NCBI GenBank assembly: GCA_018057825.1
Contig: JAGPCY010000011.1
Location: forward strand, 156,218-204,044
Direction of reading: 5' to 3'
Length of the DNA stretch: 47,827 bases
Origin: Kofleriaceae bacterium
GTDB lineage: Bacteria > Myxococcota_A > Polyangia > Haliangiales > Haliangiaceae
The notes beneath the pieces were generated by a model. It was given only the letters and a program-made list of their open reading frames with translations, searched no databases and had not been told where the DNA came from. Of this stretch, positions 26,709 to 37,528 are shown one piece after another; the stretch's first letter is position 1; each line of letters opens with the position of its first letter. The position numbers and the translations under genes are program-made.

Positions 26709-29486
26709 GTGGTCGCCAACCCGGCGCTGCGCCTGGTGACAAGGTGCGCGAACCTCGCGGAGTTCGTGCGCGTGTTTTGCGCGCGCGTGTCCGGCGACGT
26801 CGTGACCATCCCGGCCCTCGACGCGCCGCCGGAGGCCGCCGGCCCCTGTCGCGTCGTCATCACCTTGGCCAATCGCGCCGTGATCCTCGACGGCGACGCC
26901 GAGCTGTCGGCGGCCGATGGCAGCACCGCCGTCCGGTTCGTGCGCCTCGACGTTCGCAGCCGCGGACTCATGACCTTCGTCGCCGAGCAGCGCGGCCGCG
27001 CGCCGGCCGCCGCGGTCCCACGGCACCTCGTGCCCCTCGGGGCACCGGCGGGCGATCCGGCGAGCGCCAGCGGCGATCCGTCCCTCGCCCAGTCTACCGT
27101 CGAGCCTCTCGGCAAGCCCGCCGAGGTGGTCAAGCGCGCGATGCCGGCCTTGCCGACCTTACGAGGTCGACCCCAGACCGCGCCGCAGGTCTCGGGAGCT
27201 CCGAGCGCAGCGCAGGGGCCGTCGGTGACGGTCCCGACGCCGGCGCCGATCCCGCCGTCCCTCACCGTGCCGACGCCGGCCCCGCGCCCACCGGGACCGC
27301 CGAACGCGGAGCCGCCGAAGGCGGGGGCGTCGAGCGCGGGGGCGTCGAGCGCGGGTCCGTCGAGCGCGGGGCCGTCCGCGCCGCCGAGCCTGCCGCCCGC
27401 GCCGTCGGCGTCAGGGGCACCGACGACCGAGGCGCCCCCGATCGCGCTCCCGCCGCCGCCCGCACCACCGATGGTGCCGGCGCCGCCGGTCCTGCCGGCG
27501 TCGTCGGCCCCTGAGGCCAAGCGTCGCCGCCGCGACTCGGCGCCGACCTTGCTCGGCGTGGCGGCGCCGCGGTTGCCTGAACGCGCCGCGCCGCCGCCCC
27601 GGGCGATCGCGGAGCTGCGTCGCGAGGCTCTGGCGGAGCCGACCCTGCATGGCGTCGCGCCGACCCGGCCGCCGGGCGACCTGACCGCGCCGGATCTGCG
27701 CGCGCCGATCGAGTCGATCGGCGGCGCGACCGCGACCGTGCGGATGCCCCTCGACGCCGATACCGGCGAGACCGACGGTGGCGACCCGGTGACCGACGTG
27801 ATCTCGGCCTTGCCCGACGGCAACCTCGGCTTCGAGGTCGATCCGCTCGCCGAGCCGCCGCCGCCCGTCGCACCGCCGCCGGCCCACCTCTCGCTGGCGA
27901 TCAGCCGCGGCTCGGCGACCCCGCGCCCGGTCGCAGCGATGGCCGCGGCGCCCCGGCCCGCCGAGGACGCGGCGGTCACGGCGCCGATGGCGGTCCCGGT
28001 CTTTCCCGTCGAGCCGGCGCCGCGTCCGCCGCCGCACCCCGGCGCGTGGGCGACCCCGACGTGGTCGCCGGCGCCATCGCCGATGGCGGTCCCGGTCGCG
28101 GCCACACCGGCCTTGCCGATCGATGCGCTGTCGACGTCGACGGTCGCGCCTGGGCGGGCTGGGTCCGCGACCGCGTCGTCGTCGACCGCGTCGAGCTCGA
28201 CCGCGTCGTCAAGTGCTACGTCATCGGGGACGGCGTCATCGGGGACGGCGTCATCGCCGACCGCCGCGGTCGCGGCCGGCGGCTCATCGGCGACGGTCGT
28301 GGGGCCTGCGCCAGCGCCGGTCGGGGTCGCCAGCGGCCAAGCGCTGGTCTCGCCGCCGCCGACCCGGTCGCCGGGGCCGCCGCCGATGGCCGCTCCGCCG
28401 CCAGGTCCGCCGGCGATGGCCGCCCCGCCGCCAGGTCCGCCGGCGATGGCCGCCCCGCCGCCAGGTCCGCCGGCGATGGCCGCCCCGCCGCACCCGGGCT
28501 GGTCGCCGCCACCGCCACCCGCTGCGCCTGGGTGGGGCGCGCCCGCCGCCGCGCCGCCGAGCTGGGGACCGTCGCCGACCCCGCTGCCGGCCGTCATGAT
28601 CGCCCCGGAGGTCGGTGCCGCGACGGCCGCGCCGGCCGCGGCCCAGGCCCCGCGCGCCGCGCCGCCGATCTATCCGACCGCGCAGCTCCCCGCCCTCGAC
28701 TACGCCGCGACGACCGCGCCGTCGTGGCGACGCCGCCCGGTGGTCGCCGACGAGGGCACCGACATGACCGAGATCATCGCGGTGCCCAGGCCGCGCCGCC
28801 GACGCTGGCCGGTCATCGTCATCACCACCGCGATCATCGTCGCCCTGGCGGCCATCGGTCTCCTGGCCGCCACCTCGAGCTCCTCGGACCCGGCCCAGGC
28901 CGGCCCGCCGGAGCAACCGGGGAAAAGCGAACAGAATGGCCAACCAGGCAAGTCTGGCGAAGCAGGAAAAACCGGCGATCTGAAGAAAGCGTCACCGGCG
29001 CCAGCTCCCGAGCAGACCCCGGACACCGCCACCGCGCCGCGCGAGGCCACCGCGCCGCCACCGAGCGGGCCCTGCTCGGTCGAGCTGACCTCGAGCCCCG
29101 ACGGCGCCGAGGTCGTGGTCGGCGGCGCGACCGTCGCGACCACCCCGGCCACCGTCGACCTGCCGTGCGCCACGACCGCCGTGCGCTTCACCCGCGACCG
29201 CTACCTCACCGCCGAGGTCGCGGTCACGCTGCGCCCCGGCTCCCAGGCCGTGACCGCCCGCCTCGAGCGTCCGACCTTCCGGGTTCGAGTCACCTCGCGG
29301 CCGTCGGGTGCCCAGGTCGCGACCGCGGACGGACGGGTCATCGGCACGACCCCGGTCACCGTCGAGGTCGTCGGCTATGACGGTGCCACCCTCACCGTGT
29401 CCAAGCCGGGCTACGCCACCGCGCGCGAGCGCGTGGTCGCGACGCGGGCGAATCAGGCGGTCGCGGTCAAGCTGCGACGGCGGTAG
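26709..29486 (+). CDS. Membrane PEGA-domain protein with long Pro/Ala-rich region
   Basis: GTG at 26709 gives 925 residues and is supported by the -10 box at 26697. The N-terminal 95 residues (VTRCANLAEFVRVFCARVSG; VRFVRLDVRSRGLMTFV) form a compact beta-rich domain that resembles PilZ-like domains of myxobacterial proteins; this is tentative. Residues 100-690 are low-complexity Pro/Ala/Ser sequence with GASSAG, TASSS and PPPGPPAMAA repeats. One membrane helix lies at about 698-720 (WPVIVITTAIIVALAAIGLL). Two PEGA domains follow, with SSPDGAEVVVGGATVATTPA and SRPSGAQVATADGRVIGTTP as their signatures. The PEGA part would be extracytoplasmic and could bind cell wall or other envelope ligands. 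A hexamer array follows the stop. Confidence 0.78.
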   Translation: MVANPALRLVTRCANLAEFVRVFCARVSGDVVTIPALDAPPEAAGPCRVVITLANRAVILDGDAELSAADGSTAVRFVRLDVRSRGLMTFVAEQRGRAPAAAVPRHLVPLGAPAGDPASASGDPSLAQSTVEPLGKPAEVVKRAMPALPTLRGRPQTAPQVSGAPSAAQGPSVTVPTPAPIPPSLTVPTPAPRPPGPPNAEPPKAGASSAGASSAGPSSAGPSAPPSLPPAPSASGAPTTEAPPIALPPPPAPPMVPAPPVLPASSAPEAKRRRRDSAPTLLGVAAPRLPERAAPPPRAIAELRREALAEPTLHGVAPTRPPGDLTAPDLRAPIESIGGATATVRMPLDADTGETDGGDPVTDVISALPDGNLGFEVDPLAEPPPPVAPPPAHLSLAISRGSATPRPVAAMAAAPRPAEDAAVTAPMAVPVFPVEPAPRPPPHPGAWATPTWSPAPSPMAVPVAATPALPIDALSTSTVAPGRAGSATASSSTASSSTASSSATSSGTASSGTASSPTAAVAAGGSSATVVGPAPAPVGVASGQALVSPPPTRSPGPPPMAAPPPGPPAMAAPPPGPPAMAAPPPGPPAMAAPPHPGWSPPPPPAAPGWGAPAAAPPSWGPSPTPLPAVMIAPEVGAATAAPAAAQAPRAAPPIYPTAQLPALDYAATTAPSWRRRPVVADEGTDMTEIIAVPRPRRRRWPVIVITTAIIVALAAIGLLAATSSSSDPAQAGPPEQPGKSEQNGQPGKSGEAGKTGDLKKASPAPAPEQTPDTATAPREATAPPPSGPCSVELTSSPDGAEVVVGGATVATTPATVDLPCATTAVRFTRDRYLTAEVAVTLRPGSQAVTARLERPTFRVRVTSRPSGAQVATADGRVIGTTPVTVEVVGYDGATLTVSKPGYATARERVVATRANQAVAVKLRRR
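28395..28484 (+). repeat. Three 30-bp tandem repeats (PPPGPPAMAA)
   Basis: Identical or near-identical 30-bp units start at 28395, 28425 and 28455, in frame within the Pro-rich region of the PEGA protein. They probably change copy number by slippage without breaking the frame. Confidence 0.9.
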
Positions 29487-29501
29487 GGCGGAGGCGGCGG
29501 G

Positions 29502-29828
29502 GGGGGCGGAGGCCGAGGCGGAGGCCGAGTCCGAGGCGAGGCCGAGTCCGAGGCGGAGACCGAGGCGGAGGCCAAGTCCGAGGCCGAGACCGAGTCCGAG
29601 GCCGAGACCGAGACCGAGTCCGAGACCGAGGCGGAGGCGGAGGCCGAGACCGAGACCGAGACCGAGGCGGAGGCCGAGTCCGAGACCGAGGCCGAGACCG
29701 AGACCGAGACCGAGTCCGAGACCGAGACCGAGACCGAGTCCGAGTCCGAGGCGGAGGCGGAGGCCGAGACCGAGGCGGAGGGCGAGGGCGAGGGCGAGTC
29801 CGAGGCGGAGGCCGAGACCGAGACCGAG
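29502..29828 (-). repeat. CTCGGY hexanucleotide tandem array 2 (inverted relative to array 1)
   Basis: About 54 units of CCGAGR on the plus strand (CTCGGY on the minus strand), with GGCGGA variants, fill the gap between convergent stops at 29484-29486 and 29829-29831. The first 15 nt after the plus-strand stop are a G-rich run (GGCGGAGGCGGCGGGGGGGG). No gene is seen in this stretch of more than 300 nt. Confidence 0.9.
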
Positions 29829-30965
<1,137 letters not shown>

Positions 30966-30982
30966 GGGAGCCTCCAAAGATG

Positions 30983-30998
30983 AAACTGACTTCAGTTT
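30983..30998. promoter_or_regulatory. Perfect 16-bp palindromic operator, probable TetR site
   Basis: AAACTGA (30983-30989), CT, then TCAGTTT (30992-30998) are perfect inverted arms. The site is A+T-rich in a very G+C-rich setting, 18 nt before the ATG of the diiron gene and about 105 nt before the divergent TetR gene. Size and place suit a TetR-dimer operator. Confidence 0.65.
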
Positions 30999-31102
30999 GC
31001 GCTTGGCCGCGCGACCCGTCAAGGCGAAACTACGGCGTGGCCCGTACCGCGCCGTCGCGCTCGTCGCCCGCACCCGCCGCGCGTCCCGCTGGGTCCCCCG
31101 TC

Positions 31103-31756
31103 GTGCCTCTCACCGTGAGTCGCGCCGCGAGCGTGCTCACCGATCCACGCGCGCCGACCTTCACCCAGGATCGCGCGCGGCGGACCTACGAGGCCCTGAT
31201 CGACGCCGCCTTCGAGGCCTTCGCCGAGGACGGCTACGACGCCACCGGCACCCCCGAGATCGCCCGCCGGGCCCGGGTGTCGGTCGGCACCTTCTACCGG
31301 TACTTCGACGACAAGCGCCAGGTCTTCGTCGAGGTGTCGCGCCGCCACCTGGCGGCCGGTTACCAGCGCATCCTCGACCGGCTCACGCCGGAGCGGTTCG
31401 TCGGCAAGGCCCGGGCCGCCACGATCGCCGAGGCGGTCGAGGTCCTGTGCGCCCACGTCGCGCAGTACCCCTCGATGCAGCGGGTGTTCGAGGAGATGTC
31501 GTTGCGCGATCCCGAGGTCGCGCGGCTGCGCCAGGCGTTCGACGAACTGTCGTGCGCCCGCCTGACCGCGTTGGTCGCGGCGGTGACGCCGCGGACGGTC
31601 GTGCCCGATCCAGCGGCGACCGCGTGGGTCTTGTACTGGGCCGCGGTCGAGTGCGCGTCCGCCCTGGCCGGGTTGCACGGCCCGCCGCCGGTCGAGCCAG
31701 CGGCGGCCAAGGCGGCGCTCGGCGCGGTCCTCACCCGCGCGCTGTTTCCGAGCTGA
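31103..31756 (+). CDS. TetR-family transcriptional regulator
   Basis: The product is about 217 residues from GTG 31103; GTG 31115 or 31133 are alternatives because no clear ribosome site or -10 box decides. The N-terminal DNA-binding domain is typical: RARRTYEALIDAAFEAFAED, GYDATGTPEIARRARVSVGT, then FYRYFDDKRQVFVEV (helix-turn-helix of TetR_N). The C-terminal ligand domain is helical (about 75-215) and not specific. It is divergent from the diiron oxygenase gene, whose promoter contains a perfect palindrome, so local repression of that gene and perhaps itself is likely. The inducer is unknown. Confidence 0.88.
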   Translation: MPLTVSRAASVLTDPRAPTFTQDRARRTYEALIDAAFEAFAEDGYDATGTPEIARRARVSVGTFYRYFDDKRQVFVEVSRRHLAAGYQRILDRLTPERFVGKARAATIAEAVEVLCAHVAQYPSMQRVFEEMSLRDPEVARLRQAFDELSCARLTALVAAVTPRTVVPDPAATAWVLYWAAVECASALAGLHGPPPVEPAAAKAALGAVLTRALFPS

Positions 31757-31770
31757 CCGGGCTGCCGCCG

Positions 31771-31790
31771 GGCGAGCCCTCCAGCTCGCC
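31771..31790. terminator. Hairpin between convergent TetR and cupredoxin genes
   Basis: GGCGAGC (31771-31777) and GCTCGCC (31784-31790) form a 7-bp stem with a 6-nt loop in the 36-nt gap between the two stops. There is no T-tract on either side; a bidirectional terminator is inferred. Confidence 0.4.
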
Positions 31791-31792
31791 GG

Positions 31793-32185
31793 CTACGACC
31801 CGACGACGATCACGCCCGCCATCATGTCCATGCCGCAGGCGAAGCCGAGCTTGCCGCTGGCTGGCGCGGTGACCGCGATCTCGACCGGCTGGTTCATCGG
31901 CAGGTCGAAGACCTTGCCGTTGTCGACCTTGACCTGGGCGCCGCACTCGGTCTTCTCGACCCGCGTGAAGATCAGCCGGAGCTGCTCGCCGGGCTTCGCG
32001 GTGACGGTCGCCGGCTCGTAGCCGGCCTTCTTCACCGCGATCGGGATCGAGCGACTGCCGTCGGGGTTGACGGTCCCGGCGGTGACCGGCGCGGCGGTCG
32101 GCGCGGGCTTGTCGGCCTTCTTGTCGCAGGCGGCGAGCGACGACAGCGACGCAGACAGAGCGGCGACGAGGAGGAGGCGCGTCAT
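31793..32185 (-). CDS. Cupredoxin-domain lipoprotein
   Basis: The product has 130 residues. Residues 1-20 are a lipoprotein signal (MTRLLLVAALSASLSSLAAC, lipobox LAAC). A short Lys/Pro/Ala linker precedes a beta-sandwich: AVKKAGYEPATVTAKPGEQL, LIFTRVEKTECGAQVKV, and a closing GKLGFACGMDMMAGVIVV. The conserved Cys...Met spacing (CGMDMM) and the upstream ECGAQV cysteine suggest a type-1-like copper site, but no canonical His ligand is obvious, so metal binding needs proof. It is probably anchored in the envelope and may act in copper handling or electron transfer. The ATG has a -10-like TAGAGT (32198-32193) 7 nt upstream. Confidence 0.75.
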   Translation of the reverse strand: MTRLLLVAALSASLSSLAACDKKADKPAPTAAPVTAGTVNPDGSRSIPIAVKKAGYEPATVTAKPGEQLRLIFTRVEKTECGAQVKVDNGKVFDLPMNQPVEIAVTAPASGKLGFACGMDMMAGVIVVGS

Positions 32186-32192
32186 GGGGCGG

Positions 32193-32198
32193 ACTCTA
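32193..32198 (-). promoter_or_regulatory. Candidate -10 box of the cupredoxin lipoprotein gene
   Basis: TAGAGT on the reverse strand lies 7 nt before the ATG at 32185. No clear -35 hexamer is seen. Confidence 0.35.
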
Positions 32199-32243
32199 CC
32201 AGCGTCGGCGGATCGCGCCAGCGCGAGCGTCCGCTCCCCGGCC

Positions 32244-34841
32244 TCACTTCAGCGAGAACACGTTGACGAAGCACGCGCCGACCGCGCGCCCGTCGGCGAC
32301 GTAGGGCGAGTAGCGCCACTTCTTGATCGCGCTGGTCAGCCCGTTGGCGACGTCGCCGGTCAGCTTGTAGGCGGTGGCGCTGGTCACCGCGCCCCCGGCG
32401 TCGATGCAGATCTTCACCGACACCGTCGGCGGCACCTCGGTGCCAGGGCGCGCGATCGTGGTCAGCCGCGGCAGCTCGCCGCTCACCCGCTTGACTGCGG
32501 TCGGCGGCACCACGACCGGGCCCTTGGCCACCGGCGGCGGCGGCGGCATGACGGGCTTGGCCGAGCCGGTGCCGGGACCCGGCGGCGGCGCGACCGGCGG
32601 GGCGGTGATCGCGGGTGGGGTGACGGGCGTGACCGGCGGCGGGGTGACCGACGGTGGGGTCACCGGGGGCGGCGGTGTCACCGTCGCGACCGCGGTGCCC
32701 GGCCCCGGGCCGGTCGGCGGGGTGACCGGCGGCGTCGGGCGGCTCGGCGTGGTGGCGACCCGATCGCGCACCGGCAGCGCGGCCTCGCGGGCCTCGCGCT
32801 CGCGGCGCTTGACCTCGCTCATCGACGGCGCGAACTCGTACTGCGTGCGGGGCTCGGCGTCGAACTTCTGCCGCCACACCACCTCGCCGTTCTGCCGCAG
32901 CGAGACCGTGTGCGCGCCGGGGTTGACCGGCAGCTTGATCGGCGTGCGCTCGGGCAGCTCTTGTCCGTCGAGGATCACCGCCAGCCCTTGGGGCTCGGAG
33001 TCGAGCACCAGGATCGCCATGTTGGCCTCGGGGCCGGCCGGCGCCTGGGCCAGGACGACGCGGATGGTCTGGGTCTCCTTGGCCGACAGTTCGACCGAGG
33101 TCTCCCACGACACGTAGCCGTCGCGGCTGACCTTGACCTGGATGACCCCAGGCTCGAGGTCGATCTGCCACGGCGAGCCGCTGTGCGCGTCGAGCCCCGC
33201 GATCTTCACCTGCGCGTCGGCCGGCTCGACGATGAACTTGAGAGAGCCGGTGGCCGGCGCCACGGACTCGGTCGCCGTCGGCTTGGCCGCGCCGCCGCCG
33301 CCGCGTCCGAACGCGAGGTAGCCGCCACCGCCGAGCGCCGCGAGCGCCAGGCCGATGAGCGCGACCTTGCCGGCACCGCCGCCGCGCTTCTCGACGATCG
33401 CGGCGCCAAACGCCGGGCTCGAGGCCCGCGGGTTGGGCGCGGTGGGATCGGCGAGGTCGGTGGCCACCGGGATCGCGGTCACGCTGCCGCGCGACGGCAC
33501 CGCGTCCGAGCTCGAGCCGTGGGGGAAGGTCGTCGGGCGCCGCGACTGCGCCGCCGGGGCCATCACGCCGATCAGCGTCGGATCGCGGGAGTCGTCGACG
33601 CTCGCCGCCGCCGCCGCCAGCCCGGGCCGCGAGTAGTCGGGCACATCGTCGACCGGCTCGCGGTTGGAGTCCTGCTCCAGGCCGCCGCCCCAGGCGACGT
33701 CGGCGGCCTCTTCTTCGTCGTGGCTCTGGGCCCGCGACGACGCGCGCGCTGGCGGCGCATCCGACGCCGCCGGCCGGGCGCGCAACGGCAACGGCAGCGG
33801 GGTGCGCGCGGCGATCGGCGAGCGCGATGCTCCGGCCAGGGAGTCGGTCACCGCCGGGCCGCTGAAGTTGCCGCCGGGAGCCTCGAGGGAGAACGCCCAG
33901 TCGCTCCAGGCCTGGACCTCGCGGTTGGTCGCCGAGAGCTGGTAGCGGATGCGGACCGCGTGGAGATCGTCGCGCAGCTCGGCCGCCGAGCCGTAGCGCT
34001 CGTCGGGGTCGCGGGCCAGGGCGCGCAGCACGATCGCGTCGAGCTCGGGCGGCACCGCCTGGTTGAACGCCGACGGCGGGATCAGCTCCGACTTCTGCAC
34101 GTTCAGGAGCGTCTGGTACTCGTTCTTCGACGCGAACAGCGGTCTCGCGGTCAGGAGCTCATGGGCGATGACGCCGATCGAGAACAGATCGGAGCGGGCG
34201 TCGAGCTCTTTGCCGGCGATCGCCTCTGGCGCCATGTAGGCCAGCTTGCCCTTGACCCGGCCGGTCTGGGTGCGGAGCTGCTGCGACTGCGCCTTGGCGA
34301 TGCCGAAGTCGATGACCTTCAGGTGGCCCGAGCGGGTGACCATCAGGTTCGACGGCGAGACGTCGCGGTGGACCAGGCCCAAGGGCTCGCCGTCGTCGTC
34401 GCACTTGGTGTGGGCGTACTCGAGGGCCTCGCAGGCCTGGATGAGCAGCGACAGCGTGACGTTGATCGTCGGCGGCCCCGACACCTTGCGGGCCTGGCGC
34501 AGGATGCGCCGGACGTCGCGGCCGTCGATGTACTCCATCGCGATGAAGTACACGCCGCCGACCTTGCCCAGCTCGAAGAGCTGGACGACGTTGGCGTGGT
34601 GGAGCATGAGCGCGAGCTTGGCCTCGCGCACGAAGGACTTGATGAAGGTCGCGTCCTCGGCCAGGTGCGGCAAGAGGCGCTTGAGCGCCACCACGCGCTC
34701 GATGCCCTCGATGCCGCGTTGCTTGGCGCGGTGGACCGTCGCCATCCCGCCGACGCCGAGGCGCTCGAAGACGGTGTACGGGCCGAACTGCTCCTGCGTG
34801 AGCTGGCCCGAGGGCTCTTGCGGGTCGAGGGGGAGCGTCAT
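32244..34841 (-). CDS. Ser/Thr protein kinase fused to two PEGA domains and a TonB C-terminal-like domain
   Basis: The product has 865 residues. The kinase domain (about 20-290) has LGVGGMATVH, Lys54 in VALKRL, catalytic loop HRDVSPSN (158-165) with Ser in place of the usual Lys, DFG (178-180) and LAYMAPEAI. A Pro/Ala/Ser linker leads to a membrane helix near 490-510 (VALIGLALAALGGGGYLAFG). Outside are two PEGA-type domains (VEPADAQVKIAGLDAHSGSP; DSEPQGLAVILDGQELPERT), a Pro/Val/Thr-rich spacer and a terminal module with VSVKICIDAGGAVTSATAYK and AIKKWRYSPYVADGRAVGAC. The last resembles a TonB_C/AgmX-type fold (V.V...IDA.G.V......ai..WRY.P). It could couple an envelope contact to phosphorylation; no partner is evident. 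A dyad lies just upstream. Confidence 0.85.
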   Translation of the reverse strand: MTLPLDPQEPSGQLTQEQFGPYTVFERLGVGGMATVHRAKQRGIEGIERVVALKRLLPHLAEDATFIKSFVREAKLALMLHHANVVQLFELGKVGGVYFIAMEYIDGRDVRRILRQARKVSGPPTINVTLSLLIQACEALEYAHTKCDDDGEPLGLVHRDVSPSNLMVTRSGHLKVIDFGIAKAQSQQLRTQTGRVKGKLAYMAPEAIAGKELDARSDLFSIGVIAHELLTARPLFASKNEYQTLLNVQKSELIPPSAFNQAVPPELDAIVLRALARDPDERYGSAAELRDDLHAVRIRYQLSATNREVQAWSDWAFSLEAPGGNFSGPAVTDSLAGASRSPIAARTPLPLPLRARPAASDAPPARASSRAQSHDEEEAADVAWGGGLEQDSNREPVDDVPDYSRPGLAAAAASVDDSRDPTLIGVMAPAAQSRRPTTFPHGSSSDAVPSRGSVTAIPVATDLADPTAPNPRASSPAFGAAIVEKRGGGAGKVALIGLALAALGGGGYLAFGRGGGGAAKPTATESVAPATGSLKFIVEPADAQVKIAGLDAHSGSPWQIDLEPGVIQVKVSRDGYVSWETSVELSAKETQTIRVVLAQAPAGPEANMAILVLDSEPQGLAVILDGQELPERTPIKLPVNPGAHTVSLRQNGEVVWRQKFDAEPRTQYEFAPSMSEVKRREREAREAALPVRDRVATTPSRPTPPVTPPTGPGPGTAVATVTPPPPVTPPSVTPPPVTPVTPPAITAPPVAPPPGPGTGSAKPVMPPPPPVAKGPVVVPPTAVKRVSGELPRLTTIARPGTEVPPTVSVKICIDAGGAVTSATAYKLTGDVANGLTSAIKKWRYSPYVADGRAVGACFVNVFSLK

Positions 34842-34853
34842 GACGCGGGTCGC

Positions 34854-34871
34854 CGTGACGATCTTGTCACG
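34854..34871. promoter_or_regulatory. Inverted repeat upstream of the kinase-PEGA gene
   Basis: CGTGAC (34854-34859) and GTCACG (34866-34871) are perfect 6-bp arms around GATCTT, 12 nt before the kinase ATG (34841). It may be an operator or an RNA hairpin. The rest of the 151-nt gap up to the bolA stop holds an A-rich patch (about 34890-34905) and nothing else recognised. Confidence 0.35.
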
Positions 34872-34992
34872 GCCGCGAATCGATTGCGCGAAGAAAAACC
34901 GGAAAAGCTCGGGCGTGGATCGGCCCGATCGGCCGGATCACCGACGGCGAATGTCGTCGGGTGTGGGTGAAGGAGACTCCGCTGGAGGCGGC

Positions 34993-35229
34993 TCAGCGCG
35001 CCTCGTCGGGGGCGTGCAGCTCCATCGTCAACGCGTGGATCGGGCCCTTCAGCTCGTCGGCGAGGGCGGCGTTGATCAAGCGGTGGCGCGCCATCAGCGA
35101 CTTGCCGGCGAAGGCCGTCGACACCACGCGGATCTTCCAGTGGTCCTTGGTGCCGGTGAGATCTTCGAGGGCGACCTCGGCGTCGGGCAGGGCGGCGCGG
35201 ACCTTGGCGGCGATCTGATCGGGCGTCAC
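34993..35229 (-). CDS. BolA/IbaG-family protein
   Basis: The GTG start at 35229 gives 78 residues, the normal size for the family. The fold is recognisable from IAAKVRAALPDAEVALEDLT, then DHWKIRVVSTAFAGKSLMAR and the signature RHRLINAALADEL, ending IHALTMELHAP. BolA proteins are small cytoplasmic class II KH-like proteins that usually bind a [2Fe-2S] cluster together with a monothiol glutaredoxin; the invariant His is present in the RHR motif. No glutaredoxin gene lies in the window. It is 31 nt downstream of kbl on the same strand, so it may be the last gene of a tdh-kbl-bolA group, although a TACATC box 6 nt before its GTG suggests its own start. Confidence 0.88.
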   Translation of the reverse strand: MTPDQIAAKVRAALPDAEVALEDLTGTKDHWKIRVVSTAFAGKSLMARHRLINAALADELKGPIHALTMELHAPDEAR

Positions 35230-35260
35230 CGCGCGGATGTAGCACGGCGCCGGGCGGTGA

Positions 35261-36448
<1,188 letters not shown>

Positions 36449-36455
36449 GGCCGCG

Positions 36456-36461
36456 GTTATA
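36456..36461 (-). promoter_or_regulatory. Candidate -10 box of kbl
   Basis: TATAAC on the reverse strand ends 7 nt before the kbl ATG, within the tdh-kbl gap. The -35 region would lie over the tdh stop; no clear hexamer is seen. Confidence 0.4.
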
Positions 36462-36485
36462 CCCGCGCGCGGCCGCCCCACGCAC

Positions 36486-37433
<948 letters not shown>

Positions 37434-37511
37434 GCGTGCGAGCCTTTCGCGCGCATCATATGCGCCAGCGCTTATCGATCAATCGCCGCCGGGCGCGATC
37501 CCGGGCCCGGG

Positions 37512-37528
37512 CCTGGCCCGGTGCCAGG
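37512..37528 (-). terminator. Stop-adjacent hairpin after the quinone oxidoreductase gene
   Basis: CCTGGC (37512-37517) and GCCAGG (37523-37528) form a 6-bp stem with a 5-nt loop immediately beyond the stop (37529-37531). The palindrome CCCGGGCCCGGG follows. There is no T-tract. Confidence 0.4.

Noticed and set aside
26696-28597. 633-codon minus-strand ORF opposite the PEGA gene
   Set aside because: Gly/Ala-rich translation mirroring the Pro/Ala-rich plus frame; no start signal.
29502-29828. CRISPR array
   Set aside because: The unit is a 6-bp tandem repeat with no spacers and no cas genes nearby.
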